Part shown: positions 24,822 through 34,869 of the stretch, in pieces
Numbering within the stretch: the stretch's first letter is position 1
How the letters are laid out: each line of letters starts with the position of its first letter
DNA from: Nageia nagi
Taxonomy: Eukaryota > Pinophyta
Reading direction: 5' to 3'
DNA: 64,000 bases
Assembly (NCBI GenBank): GCA_050084985.1
Contig: JBITNC010000002.1
Coordinates: 4,712,001 to 4,776,000, forward strand
Notes under the pieces: generated by a model
What the model was told of the DNA's origin: nothing
Database searches by the model: none
What the model saw: only the letters and a program-made list of their open reading frames with translations
Program-made: the position numbers and the translations under genes

Positions 24822-25311
24822 TGAGAGAGTTGAACTAAATAACTCTATATCTTCAAGATCATATGAAATCTCACAATACACATCTAACTAACTCACAAAG
24901 CAATCTCACAAAGATAACAAAAATGTAAGTGTTTCCTCCAACTAGGAGTACATCCACTAACTAGATCTCTCTTTTTAACAAATATGAACTCTTACAATCC
25001 TCCTAATCTCAACTCCTAAGCACTATTCTATAGCATAACTTTACTCCATTATTGGTGTGTAATCACAAAGAAGGAGCCTTCTATTTATAGGCCAAAATCC
25101 CTCTTTGGATCACCCTTTTATCCAATGTACAAAAGCATGATATGCAAATCCTTTTACACAAGGGGCATGCTCATGACATGGAGTGTAGGACAAGTAATAT
25201 TATCATATTCACTTAAATACTTAAGGTATCAAATGATACCCTTAAGTATCAATGAACTTACATAGAAGATTATCACATAACCTTTACAATAATGCATTAT
25301 ACATTGCAACA
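24822..25311 (-). repeat. 3' LTR of the copia element
   Basis: The 490 bp match 39,631-40,128. The plus-strand reading begins TGAGAGAGTTGAAC and ends ACATTGCAACA. CTATAAATAG on the minus strand at 25,081-25,090 is a likely TATA box, present also in the other LTR. Confidence 0.88.
25081..25090 (-). promoter_or_regulatory. TATA box of the copia LTR
   Basis: CTATAAATAG on the minus strand. The other LTR has TATAAATA near 39,899-39,906. Confidence 0.5.
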
Positions 25312-25324
25312 CTCCCCCTTAATG
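25312..25324 (-). other. polypurine tract of the copia element
   Basis: The minus strand reads ATTAAGGGGGAG directly before the LTR start TGTTGC. Confidence 0.75.
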
Positions 25325-25995
25325 CAATATTGGGATAGAGTGAATAAGAGAGAAAGTAAGAGAGTTCTCCTTGAAACAGATACAATGGAGATGAAAACTT
25401 TGTACATATTTGTGAAGTAAGAAAGATCTAGTTTAAAAATCACTACTTGGTCAAATACAATCATTAACCACAACCGATTTCAATGTACATGAAGTAGTCA
25501 TCCAATTGGAAGTCATGAAGAGTCTTCAAGAGCCTGCATACTTGACGTAAGTAACTTGCAATCTCAAAGGAACCTACAAGTCATAAGTAGCTCAAATAAC
25601 AAGATCAGTTAAATGCAACATATTCATCTAATCAAGAATAGATGCCATTATGAATTGATCAATGGTGCACTATAAGTCATCACGAAGATGCCATGCCAAA
25701 AACTCATAGTCAACTATTGTATATAAAACATATGTTGATTATGATTACAAAATAGAGCATACACATACAAGTTTCTCACATATGGATAATTAGACAGTGC
25801 CAAAAGATAAATAAGAGTTCCTCACACATGGATAACTGAACAATGCTAGATTGGCCAAACTTTTTCTTTAAAAATTTGTATAATAAGTTCCTTACATAGA
25901 GCGAACTTACCATGAAGGTGTACAACAAAATCAACACTATACAGTACAAAATCTTCCTAGGGGTGATGTTGTCATCACAAATATGAATTCAACAT
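25325..25995 (-). other. 3' untranslated region of the copia element
   Basis: This lies between the end of the RNase H frame and the polypurine tract. No gene was seen. A short sequence (CTCACA-ATGGATAA) occurs twice, near 25,772 and 25,820. Confidence 0.55.
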
Positions 25996-25998
25996 AAA

Positions 25999-26772
25999 AA
26001 TTCAAACTTCACTCCCCCTTGAGGGTAACTTCACCAACTCAATAGCATCTTTAAGCTTATAAAATTGAGCTTCTGGAAGGGTCTTGGTGAATAAATCAAT
26101 AGAGTTGAAGATGGATGAATAATACTCTAGGTGTGTGATGCCATCAAGAACCTTCTCCCTGATTAAATGGGCATGAATTTTCACATGTTTTATTTTCTAA
26201 TGGAACACAAGATTCTTAGCCAAAGAAATAGCTGATTGATTATCTAAAAAAATCAAGGATGAACCACCTTACTCATACCTAATTTCTTTAAAAATATGCC
26301 TTAGCCATATGGCTTCCTAGGTTGCAACAGACATTGCACGGTATTCAGATTTTATGGTGGAAAAAGAAATAGTAGGCTACTTCTTAGAAGCCCAAGAGAT
26401 AGCATTTGAACAAATGCTAAACACATACATAAAGGTTGATTTCCTATCATCTCTATCTCCTCCATAGTCAGAATTTGAGAATCTATAGAGAACAAACAAG
26501 GGTAACTTAGAATACTTGAGAGCAAGATCCTTAATCCTTGCAACATACCTTAAGATTTGCTTAACAACATTGAAGTGTTCAACGTAAGGTCTTTGCATGA
26601 ATCGTGCCATCAAATTCATTGCAAAGGTAATATCTGGCCTGGATATAGTCAAATACAAAAGACTACTAATTAATTTCTTATAAACTATAGCATTAGCTAA
26701 CTGAGATTTGGAGCTCAGAGAAATAGTGTTTCCAAGAGAGACTAAGATCGTAGCATATCTACACTCCTCCAT
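25999..26772 (-). pseudogene. RNase H of the copia polyprotein (degraded)
   Basis: The minus-strand frame 26,772-26,377 contains the end of the RT thumb and connection (SLLYLTISRPDITFAMNLMA, then KQILRYVARIKDLAL), and then FSNSDYGGDRDDRKSTFMYV, the first RNase H block (family: SDSDWAGD--DRKSTSGY). SNAISWASKK follows. In the next frame come IKSEYRAMSVATQEAIWL (the Glu-bearing helix) and FLDNQSAISLAKN (the third acidic block), and the final frame 26,184-26,002 gives KIHAHLIREKV and DLFTKTLPEAQFYKL, the standard copia C-terminus. At least two frame disruptions are visible. RNase H acidic residues are mostly kept. Confidence 0.8.
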
Positions 26773-27500
26773 TCCAAACTTCTACGAGATGTTTGATATA
26801 TACTTAAATTGATTGAGGTAAGTATAATCTTTATATTGGTATACTTGCATTCCAAAGTAGTAGTGCAAGAGACCAAGATCAATCATTTCAAAGGTTGTTT
26901 TAAATTTGGATATGCAATTTTGAATGATTTCATTATTATTTTCAATTATCAAAAGATAATCCACATAAAGAAGAATCAAGACCATGTCTTTTTTTTGATT
27001 GAGTACATATAGATCAAAGTTATATAAATACTTAAAGAATTTAATATTTGTAAAGTACCCTGAAATCTTCTTATACTAGGATTGGGGTGCTTGCTTAAGT
27101 CCATACAATGACTTATTTAGTTTGCACATAAATGAATCTTTGCCTTCCATAATAAACCCTTCTAGTTGATTCATGAAGATTTCCACATCTAAGTCACCAT
27201 AAAAAAATGCACTCTTAACATTAAGTTGAAAAACTTTCCATCCTTGAGCTGCAGAAAGAGCAAAGATAATCCTAACAGTAGGCATCTTTACCACAGGAGT
27301 AAAGGTTTTCTCATAATCTACATCATATTTTTGAGAAAAACCTTTGGCTACTAACCTTGCCTTGTATTTCTGAACATTCTCAACTGAATTGAACTTGATC
27401 TTGAAGATCCACTTATTACCAATCACATTCTTCTCATTGGGATAAGGAACCAAATCCCAATTTTCATTTTTAATAAGCACCTCATACTCCACTTTTATGG
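26773..27500 (-). pseudogene. reverse transcriptase of the copia polyprotein (catalytic residues lost)
   Basis: The minus-strand frame 27,492-27,076 starts with ENWDLVPYPNEKNVIGNKWI and passes KARLVAKGFSQKYDVDY, ETFTPVVKMPTVR, then LNVKSAFFYGDLDVEIFMNQ, and ends with KLNKSLYGLKQAPQS. This is textbook copia RT. The next frame, 26,985-26,782, supplies ILLYVDYLLII and LGLLHYYFGMQV. Two catalytic aspartates are changed: the D of D-V-K-T-A-F is Asn (LNVKSAF), and YVDD is YVDY. The enzyme would be inactive even without the stop at the frame junction near 27,077. Confidence 0.88.
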
Positions 27501-27740
27501 CTTCTATCTAGCACTCATGCTTAGAAGATTCTTTAAAGGTTGAGGGCTCATGCTTGTTGTTAATCTTAGCAAATAATGATTTGTTCAAGGTCATGCTCTT
27601 TGTTACCCTTTATGTTGGAGAATTTTGTTCCTAAGGTGACTTGTCTACATCAATATCTAACCAACAAGGTGCAACTGAAGAATCCTCTGGATCATCAACA
27701 TCCTCTTTAGAAGTAGATTCTTTAGGAAGTTCATTGAATT
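27501..27740 (-). pseudogene. copia polyprotein linker between integrase and RT
   Basis: Acidic and Ser/Pro-rich coding remnant (for example a DDPEDSSVAP-like stretch) in the place of the variable linker between integrase and RT. No motifs are assignable. Confidence 0.5.
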
Positions 27741-27895
27741 TTACATCCCTTGAAATAAACATAACTTTGTAAGATGGAAAGAAGAGCCTGTAGCCTCTAT
27801 GTTAACGATCATAACCCATAAAGATGTATTTTTTAACTCTTTTATCCAACTTTTTTTTTCAAAAATAATGTAGAATAATGCTTCACAACCAAACA
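27741..27895 (-). pseudogene. integrase C-terminal part of the copia polyprotein, downstream of the gypsy B insertion
   Basis: Reading on the minus strand from the gypsy B junction, VFGCEALFYIIFEKKSWIKEL continues the NISHHR of the other side (34,870-34,900). Together they make the copia motif P-VSHLRVFGC-A. It is followed by SLWVMIVNIEATGSS, where the family has F-GYS---KGYR, and by a K-----RDV-like end. Gypsy B split the gene exactly inside this motif. Confidence 0.75.
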
Positions 27896-27900
27896 CCCTA
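27896..27900. other. target-site duplication of gypsy B, left copy
   Basis: CCCTA immediately before the LTR start. The identical five bases occur at 34,865-34,869. Confidence 0.92.
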
Positions 27901-28334
27901 TGATCCAAAATTTGGATCCCTTTGACATTCAGTAATCTCCATTTTAGTGTGTTCATTGTGATCACCTTATCTTCAGCTTTTCGATGCTTCTTTCGGATCG
28001 TGAATCCGAGTCCGTATGTGGAAGATATGATATTAATTCCATTTGTGTAGGTGAAAAAAAAAATTAAAAAAAAAGATTAAAAAAATAAATAATATAATCA
28101 AATGTTTTTTGGCAGCCAACGAAGGCAGGACCCACCTGCCACCTGCCTACCATCGTGGAGACTATGTGGAGTTTAATTGCACAGAGGTGATGAGGCAAGA
28201 GATCACCAGCCAAGCCACGCACCTATTGTTGATCGCTAGCCTTAGTCGTCTGCCTACCGCCAACCAAGCCAAGCTGCTAGCCAAGACCGCCAGCCAAGAT
28301 AGCCAAGTCACCCACTAGATAGCCTACACCGCCA

Positions 28335-28372
28335 GTCAACAGGAGGTTGACTTCCTCTAAGTGCACCACGTG
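28335..28372 (+). promoter_or_regulatory. inverted W-box pair and G-box in the gypsy B LTR
   Basis: GTCAAC-AGGAG-GTTGAC (28,335-28,351) is a perfect inverted repeat of two WRKY-type TTGAC cores. CACGTG, a bZIP/bHLH G-box, follows at 28,367-28,372. The inverted repeat is intact in the 3' LTR (34,162-34,178), where the G-box has become CATGTG. Function is inferred from motif only. Confidence 0.4.
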
Positions 28373-28672
28373 TCATCACCACAGTGCACCCACCTAATTT
28401 TAGGTTTTTTTAATGTATTTTTGGTGTTTTCAAAGGTTTATGGTGATTTTTAATTCGCCTAAGGTCATATTATTAGGCTAAGTTAATTCTGTAAGCCTGA
28501 AACAATCTAGTGAACGTATTATTTCAATTTTAGAGTTCATTTTGGGGAGAATTTTACAACCATTTGAGCCCAAATTTGATAATAAGATCAAGGAGGTTAA
28601 TGGGTATCTGAAAATAGGTTTTGTATGGAATTTCCTACTTGTAATACTCTCCAATTTTAGCCCCCAAAATTG

Positions 28673-28679
28673 TATAAAA
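28673..28679 (+). promoter_or_regulatory. TATA box of the gypsy B LTR
   Basis: TATAAAA followed by GGGGAGC. The same sequence is in the 3' LTR at 34,500-34,506. It lies about 300 bases downstream of the W-box/G-box block, as expected for a U3 promoter. Confidence 0.6.
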
Positions 28680-29040
28680 GGGGAGCAAATTGGACGTGAG
28701 GAAAGGAGGAGGATTTTAGGAAAGTTATTTTCAGTTTTTGTTGTGATTTTTAGAGCTATGAGTGTTTTGTGAATGTGAGAGGAGGTTTTGAAGGACCATG
28801 GAGGCCTTGTAAAGTGATTCCATCCATTGATAGTAGAGAACTTTTGAGCTGGATGTAGCCCACACTAGGTGAACCAGAATAATTTTGCTTATCTCTTTCT
28901 ATGGTGAATGCTTTTCTCTTCTCTGTGTTTACAAATTTATTCTTAATTTTCCTTTACAAGCACTTAATTATTTTAAGTGTGAATTGATTCTAAGAAAAGG
29001 TTAAATTGAAATTTTAATCTTATAGTTTATGGATCAAGTT

Positions 29041-29052
29041 TGGTATCAGAGC
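29041..29052 (+). other. primer-binding site of gypsy B
   Basis: TGGTATCAGAGC is an exact 12-base match to the 3' end complement of plant initiator Met tRNA. It begins 4 bases after the LTR end. Confidence 0.9.
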
Positions 29053-29081
29053 AGTTGAAGTCATTGGGATAACCTATATTT

Positions 29082-30310
29082 TTGAGATTGTTATTAGTGT
29101 TTGGAAAGTGTTCTTGCATGTATACCAGGTCACAAAGCAAGAAAGGAGAAGGAGAATTTATGGAGGAGGATCCAAAAATTGGTTCTAGAGTTTGGCTAAA
29201 GAAGCAAAGAGAGCTTGGAGCCATGGCCAATGAAGGAGGGTCTAATATGGAAAAGCAAATTGTTGATCTCTCCACAATGTTCCAGAAGATGTCTCTACAA
29301 TTCCAACACTTTCAAGAACAACAATACAAGAAAAATGAAGGTGAAACTAGTGAAGGTAATAAAATTGACAATGATGTTACACATAGTGTTTTCCAAAGTT
29401 CTCCTTTGAAATTGGAAGTTAAATTTGATTTGCCTACTTTTATTAGAGAAGTGAATGCTGAGAAGTTAGACCATTGGATTAAACAAATTGAGGTATATTG
29501 TAGAATTCAAAGAATTGTAAGAGATGAGGATAAAATCCAATTAGCAACTCTTAAAATGAGTGGTAATGCACTTATTTGGTGGGAAAGATGTTTGCAAAGT
29601 AAGAATGAATCAATTCAAGCTTGTATTGCTTCTTGGACCCATTTTGTACAATTGCTTTGAGATCAATTTTATCCTTTGGGTTATCGATAAAAGGCAGTCA
29701 TGGAATGGCAAACTTTCCATCAAGGCAAAGGGCAAAGTGTGCAAGAGTACACTACGAAATTTCGAAGAAGAGCTGCAATGCTAGGTATTCCTCTTGATTC
29801 CCAAGATACTCTTCTTAAGTATATTGGTGGTTTGCATAACTATTTAAGGCATACAATATTGATGTTTGATCCAAATGATTTGGATAAAGTTTGTGTACAA
29901 GCCACTCACTTAGAAGAAAGGGGAAAATTTGTTAAGGATGGGAAAAAAGAAAAATGCTTCCAATAACAATAGTAATAATGATTTTGAAAAGAACAAAGGA
30001 AAGGAGAAAAAGAAAACTACGTCTACTACACAAAAAGAGAAGTCTAAAGATGTATGTACACATTGTCAAAAAGAAGGTCATTTAGAGGCTAAATGTTGGA
30101 AATTGCATTCTGAATTACGTCCTAAACCTAAAGGTCAAAAGAAACAAACAAATACTGTTACTAAGGAAATTAAAGATGGTTCAGATGTAGATGATAAAAT
30201 GGCATGTATGGTTTTGCATAACACACCTAGTGAAGATGAGGAAAAGAAGAAAATTGAACTTTTTCACATCAAAGTGCAAGCTATAGGATTGATACATTGT
30301 TTGATTCTGG
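29082..30310 (+). pseudogene. gag of gypsy B (nearly intact)
   Basis: Frame 29,082-29,966 gives the capsid-like core: a Met- and Gln-rich N-terminus with a probable coiled coil (FQKMSLQFQHFQEQQYKK), then VKFDLPTFIREVNAEKLDHW, LKMSGNALIWWE, and after two stops EWQTFHQGKGQSVQEYTTKF and KYIGGLHNYLRHTI. These are the F--D-----W, A--WW, Q---EY---F and F--GL motifs of gypsy Gag. The stops near 29,658 (TGA) and 29,688 (TAA) fit CGA and CAA changed by C to T. A frame change then leads to 29,929-30,327, with a Lys/Asn-rich linker and the zinc knuckle CTHCQKEGHLEAKC (30,055-30,096). The start at 29,082 is arbitrary, since CTG/TTG-type starts and the ATG at 29,160 are alternatives. Confidence 0.85.
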
Positions 30311-30818
30311 ATCTCAAGCTAACTTAATTACAGAAAAGTATGTCAAATCACTTGCACTCACTACTCAACCTCATCCAAACCCATATCCATTGGGATGGGT
30401 TAATAAAAATTCCAAGTTAAAGGTAACACAACAATGCAACTTGCAATTTGGGATTAATAGGGAGTACATTGATGAAGTTTTACTTGATGTTGTTTTTTTG
30501 GATATTTGTGGGATTGTGCTTGGTAGTCCTTATCTATGGGAAAGAGGTTCTTTATTTTATAGAAAGAAAAATAAATATAGACTCATGAAAGATGGAATTG
30601 AATACATAGTTAGTGCTCATCAAAATAAGAAAAAGGATATTTCTTTGATTACTATAGGACAAGCCAAGAAACTAATCAATACAGGACAAGCCAAGAGACT
30701 AATCAATACAGGACAAGCCAAGAGACTAATCAATACAGGACAAATGTTTGTACTTGCAATGGTGAAATCTCAAGATGAAGTAGAAATCATAAAGGCACTT
30801 AAGGATTGTGAACCATAA
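30297..30818 (+). pseudogene. protease of gypsy B and tandem-repeat linker
   Basis: The frame overlaps the gag end by about 30 bases in another frame and opens with FDSGSQANLITEKYVKSL, the aspartic protease active site (D-S-G intact, then the A-N-LI flank). LDVVFLDICGIVLGSPYLWE provides the second conserved block (I-LG-P-L). After the protease core the linker carries three copies of a nine-residue unit, TGQAKRLIN (30,656-30,736). It ends at a TAA where CAA would keep the frame open into RT. Confidence 0.85.
30656..30743 (+). repeat. 27-bp in-frame tandem repeat, three copies plus a partial one
   Basis: Copies at 30,656-30,682, 30,683-30,709 and 30,710-30,736, with 7 bases of a fourth. The first copy differs from the other two by one base (AAGAAAC versus AAGAGAC). 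The last two are identical, which suggests recent slippage. Confidence 0.9.
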
Positions 30819-31599
30819 TATAAAGAAGAAGTAAAAGAGGTAATTTTTGAATTTGAAGATTTATTTCAAGTACCTAAAGAACTTCCACCGAAAAGAGATA
30901 TACAACATGAGATTCAATTACATCCTGATGTTGCACTTCCTAATATTGGCTTATATAGAAATTCTACTTTGGAAATTGAAGAAATTAAGAAACAAGTCAA
31001 GGAATTGTTAGATCAAGGAGTCATTAGACCTAGCACATCATGTGTGTGGATCTCCTATTGTTATAATTCCAAAGAAAGATGGAACTTGGTGTATATGTGT
31101 TGATTATAGGGCACTAAATAAGATACTGGTTAAAAATCGATATCCTTTGCCACATATTGATGATTTAATGGATCAATTACAAAAAGCTAGGTTTTTCACA
31201 AAATTGGATCTAAGAAGTGGTTATCATCAAATACAAGTTAAAGAAGAGGATGTGTGGAAAATTGCTTTTAAAACTAGGCAAGGATTGTTTGAATGGTTGG
31301 TTTTATCATTTGGATTATGCAATGCTCTTACTACTTTCATGCATGTAATGAATGAGGTTTTAAGGCCTTTCATTGATGATTTTGTTAATGTGTATCTTGA
31401 TGATATTATCATTTACAGTGATAATTGGAAAAATCATGTGGTACATATTCGTAAAGTGTTTGAAGTTTTAAGGGAAGAAAAACTCTATTTGAAGATGTCT
31501 AAGTGTGATTTTATCAGGAAGAGTTTAATCTATCTTGGCCACATTATAGGTGAAGGTCAATTGAGGATAGATCCTGCAAAAAAATTAAGGCTATGTTGA
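30819..31599 (+). pseudogene. reverse transcriptase of gypsy B
   Basis: After the TAA at 30,816-30,818 the upstream RT arm reads a VIFEFEDLFQVPKELPP block and the V-ELLDQGVIRPS block. A frameshift near 31,040 then leads to the frame 31,042-31,599. It contains SPIVIIPKKDGTW, CVDYRALNKILVKNRYPLPH, FFTKLDLRSGYHQIQV (first catalytic Asp present), ALTTFMHVMNEVL, and VYLDDIIIYS, the YxDD box with both Asp. KMSKCDF and YLGHIIG follow. All catalytic residues are kept. The frame ends about 10 codons into the connection, where a further frame change leads to RNase H. Confidence 0.92.
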
Positions 31600-32162
31600 A
31601 ATGGCCTACTCCCACTAATGTGATAGAGACTAAGAGTTTTCTTGGGGTAGTGCAGTATTTACACAAGTTTATTGCTAACTTTTCTTACATGGCTTCTCCA
31701 CTTCATGCTATTACAAGAAAGAGTCATGGATTTCAGTGGGGAGGGAAAGAACAACATGCTTTTGAATTGCTTAAAAAGAAAATTAGTAATGCTCCAGTAC
31801 TTGCTTTTCTTAATCTTCAGAAAACTTTTGAAATTGAAACTGATGCAAGTGACTATGCTATGGGTGCAGTTTTATTACAGAAAAAACATCCGATTTGCTA
31901 TCATTCAAAAATGTTTAGCAGTGCAGTAAGAAACTATCCCACATATGAAAAAGAGTTGTATGCATTAGTTCAAAGTGTTAAGAAATGGAAGCACTATTTG
32001 GTAGGTAAAGAGACAATAATTCATACAGACCATCAACTCTTACAATATCTTCAGTCACAATCTAAGTTGCAACAATCTAGGCACTTTTGTTGGATGGAAT
32101 TTTTGCAACAATTTCATTTGGTGATTAAGTACAAGAAGGGTACTCAAAATAAAATTTGCTGA
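31593..32162 (+). pseudogene. RNase H of gypsy B
   Basis: The frame opens with LKWPTPTNVIETKSFLGVVQ (RT connection: W--P-----L--FLG) and YLHKFIANFSYMASPLHAIT. The RNase H domain follows: FEIETDASDYAMGAVLLQ (first Asp), YPTYEKELYALVQSVKKW (Glu), IIHTDHQLLQYL (second Asp), then the tail block WMEFLQQFHLVIKYKKGTQN. The acidic triad is present. It stops at a TGA just before the expected VADMLSR block, whose second half opens the next frame at 32,164. Confidence 0.9.
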
Positions 32163-32163
32163 T

Positions 32164-33552
32164 ATGTTGTCTAGGCCTCCAATAGTTACCAATGTTGTGA
32201 TTCTGCAAAATAGTTCTTTAATGCATGACGGGTATAAAGAACAATATGTGGTTGATCTTGATTTCCAAAATTGGTATCATAGATTGAGTCTCAGTAATGA
32301 GGTTGGAAATCATAACTTTCATTTGCATGATGGATTACTTTTTCATTTGGGCAAATTTTGTATTCCTAATGGTGAGAGGAATGATTTGATTAGGAAAGCT
32401 CATACTTCTCATATTTTAGGGCACTTTAGTGTTGAGAAAACTCTTGCTAATCTACAAAGGTATTGTTACTGGCCTAAAATGTAAGAAAATGTATCCAAAT
32501 ATATCAGAGGTTGTATGTTATGTAGTGTAAGCAAACCCAATAATAGGAAATTTGGTCTTTATATGCCATTGTTCGTTCCTACATGACCATGGGAGAGTAT
32601 TTATATGGATTTTGTTGGAGGTTTACCTATGTCTAAAAGAGGTCATGATTATTTATATATGGTTGTGGATAGATTCAATAAGATGTGTATTCTAATCCCA
32701 TGTAAAAAGACTGTGACAGGTCAAGAGGCAGCTAATCTTTTCTTTACTTATGTGTGGGTACATTTTGGTCTTCCTACTTCTATCATTTTTGACAGGGATT
32801 CTAGGTTTCTTGGAAAATTTTGGACTTCTTTGTGGGAAAGGATGGACACTAAGCTAAAGAGGAGTACAACATTTCATCCACAGATAGATGGTCAAACAGA
32901 GGTGGTAAATAGAATAGTGGTACACCTATTATGGGGTTATTATGGTAAGCATCCTAAGACTTGGGATGAGCATTTGAACTATATACAACATGCATATAAT
33001 CGAGCTTTACATTCTTCTACTAACAAAACACCTTTTGAGACTTGTTTTGGTTATTTGCCAAAATCACCTTTCGACATGGCTTTTGCTTCAATAAGTGATG
33101 GAGATATAATTCTTCATAATGAGGAGGAGCGGGCAAAGAATTTTATTGAGAGGATCAAATTGATTCATCAGAAGGTAAAAGAACAGTTGGAGAAGATTCA
33201 GGCCAAGTATAAGGAGAGGGATGATCGTCATCGGGTGGATCATAAATTTCAGGTTGGGGATCAGGTATGGCTTCATCTTAGCAAGGAAAGACAACATGGT
33301 AAGGGAAAGAAGTTGAAACCAATAAGGTATGGTCCATTTACCATTATTGGTCAAGTTGGAGATAATGCATTTCGGTTGGACTTACCACCCTATATGCAAA
33401 TGTATTTCATCATTAATGTTGAGAACTTAAAGTTATACGAACCAGCCTTAGTTGCAGAAGATACAGAGGTTATGTTACCATCAGTTGAGGATTTAGCCCC
33501 TGAGCACATGAATGTGTTGGTTGAGGATGCAGTATTAGAAAAGAAGCAATGA
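32164..33552 (+). pseudogene. integrase of gypsy B
   Basis: Frame 32,164-32,484 starts with MLSRPP, the end of the RNase H linker, and reaches HTSHILGHFSVEKTLANL, the His half of the H2C2 finger. CMLCSVSK gives the Cys half after a TAA at 32,482. Frame 32,605-33,552 supplies the core: YMDFVGGLPMSKRGHDYL (first Asp), FDRDSRFLGKFW (second Asp) and GQTEVVNR (Glu), so the D,D,E triad is intact. The C-terminal domain follows with QVGDQVWLHL, KLKPIRYGPFTI and NAFRLDLPPYM, the GPY/F-type module. Two stops (32,482 and 32,584) separate the finger from the core. Confidence 0.92.
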
Positions 33553-33680
33553 TCATCTCATAGTGGCATACATGAGGTGTGGCATATTGGAGTGAAGGGC
33601 TAACATCCACATAAGGCCAAGTGGTATGCAGTTGATCGGGTGAGGGAGCTCTACCCTCACCTCATTTCATCATCCTAATT
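33553..33680 (+). pseudogene. possible chromodomain-like tail of gypsy B integrase
   Basis: Past the TGA at 33,550, the same frame continues with HEVWHIGVKG and, after a TAA, HPHKAKWYAVDRVRELYPHL. The pattern of an aromatic-rich strand, KG, then W and a helix ending in LYPHL recalls chromovirus chromodomains (YL--WKG-----ATWE----L---FP-L). The first strand of the domain is not recognisable, so the assignment is tentative. Confidence 0.4.
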
Positions 33681-33705
33681 GCTTTTGGGGATAAAAGCTC
33701 TCTCT

Positions 33706-33718
33706 CAGTGGGGAGGAA
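33706..33718 (+). other. polypurine tract of gypsy B
   Basis: CAGTGGGGAGGAA ends directly at the 3' LTR start TGATCC. Confidence 0.85.
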
Positions 33719-34864
33719 TGATCCAAAATTTGGATCCCTTTGACATTTAGTAATCTTCATTTTAGTGTGTTCATTTTGATCACCTTATCTTCAGCTTTTC
33801 GATGCTTCTTTCGGATCATGAATCCGAGTTCGTATGTGGAAGATATGATATTAATTCCATTTAAGTAGGTGAAAAAAAAATTAAAAAAAAGGATTAAAAA
33901 ATAAATAATATAATCAAATGTTTTTTGGTAGCCAACAAAGGCGGGACTTGCCTGCCACCCACCTGCCATCATGGAGACTACGTGGAGGCTACATGGAGTT
34001 TGATCGCATGGAGGTGATGAGGAGGGAGACCGCTAGCCAAGCCACACACCTATTGTTGACCGCCAGCCTTAGCCGTTCGCCTACCGCCAACCAAGCCAAG
34101 CTGCCAACCAAGACCGCCAGCCGAGATAGCCAAGCCGCCCACTAGATAGCCTACACCGCCAGTCAACAGGAGGTTGACTTCCTCTAAGCATTCCATGTGT
34201 CGTCACCATAGTCCACCCGCATGATTTTAGGTTTTTTTAATGTATTTTTGGTGTTTTCAAAGGTTTATGGTGATTTTTAATTCGCCTAAGGTCCTATTAT
34301 TAGGCTAAGTTAATTCTGTAAACTTGAAACAATCTAGTGAGCGTATTATTTCAATTTTAGAGTTCATTTTGGGGATATTTTTACAACCATTTGAGCCAAC
34401 ATTTGATAGGAAGATCAAGGAGGTTAATGGGTATCTGAAAATAGGTTTTGTATAAAATTTCCTAGTTGTAATACTCTCCAATTTTAGCCCCCAAAATTGT
34501 ATAAAAGGGGAGCAAATTGGACGTGAGAAAAGGAGGAGGATTTCAGGAAAATTGTTTTCAGTTCTTGTTGTGATTTTTAGAGCTGTGAGTGTGTTGTGAA
34601 TGTGAAAGGAGGTTTTGAAGGACCATGGAGGCCTTGTAAAGTGATTCCACCCATTGATAGTAGAGAGCTTTTGAGCTGGATGTAGCCCACACTGGGTGAA
34701 CCAGGATAATTTTGCTTGTCTCTTTCTATGGTAAATGCTTTTCTCTTCTCTGTGTTTATAAATTTGTTCCTAATTTTTCTTTACAAGCACTTAATTATTT
34801 TAAGTGTGAATTGATCCTAAGAAAAGGTTAAATTTGAAATTTTAATCTTATAGTTTATGGATCA
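33719..34864 (+). repeat. 3' LTR of gypsy B
   Basis: 1,146 bp, aligned to 27,901-29,036 throughout, with TATA box at 34,500-34,506 and the inverted W-box pair at 34,162-34,178. Differences from the 5' copy are mainly C/T or G/A. Confidence 0.95.
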
Positions 34865-34869
34865 CCCTA
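34865..34869. other. target-site duplication of gypsy B, right copy
   Basis: CCCTA, identical to 27,896-27,900. Confidence 0.92.

Larger units (their letters stand above)
27901..29036 (+). repeat. 5' LTR of gypsy B
   Basis: It starts TGATCCAAAATTTGGATC (containing a 17-base palindrome at 27,902-27,918) and ends TTTATGGATCA. A CG-rich block lies at 28,110-28,390 in an otherwise AT-rich LTR. A TATA box is at 28,673. The match to 33,719-34,864 is nearly continuous. Confidence 0.95.
27901..34864 (+). mobile_element. level 4 of the nest: gypsy B, Ty3/gypsy retrotransposon, youngest and best kept
   Basis: LTRs of 1,136 and 1,146 bp flank a 4.7-kb interior, with the exact duplication CCCTA, LTR ends TGATCC...GGATCA, an initiator-Met primer-binding site, a polypurine tract, and gag, protease, RT, RNase H and integrase in gypsy order. 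By eye I count 7 differences in the first about 155 bases of the two LTRs, mostly C/T. The damage is light: a handful of stops and three frame changes. The tail after integrase may be a chromodomain-like module, which would make it a chromovirus. Confidence 0.95.

Noticed and set aside
28109-28318. A 69-codon frame in the CG-rich block of the gypsy B LTR (counterpart at 33,918-34,145)
   Set aside because: The frame exists because the CG-rich block lacks stops by composition. Repeated GCCAAGC words explain its apparent protein bias.
29027-29275. Minus-strand frame over the start of gypsy B gag
   Set aside because: It is the shadow of gag and overlaps the primer-binding site and LTR end.
33088-33354. 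Minus-strand frame inside the gypsy B integrase
   Set aside because: It lies opposite the well-supported integrase frame and has no domain.
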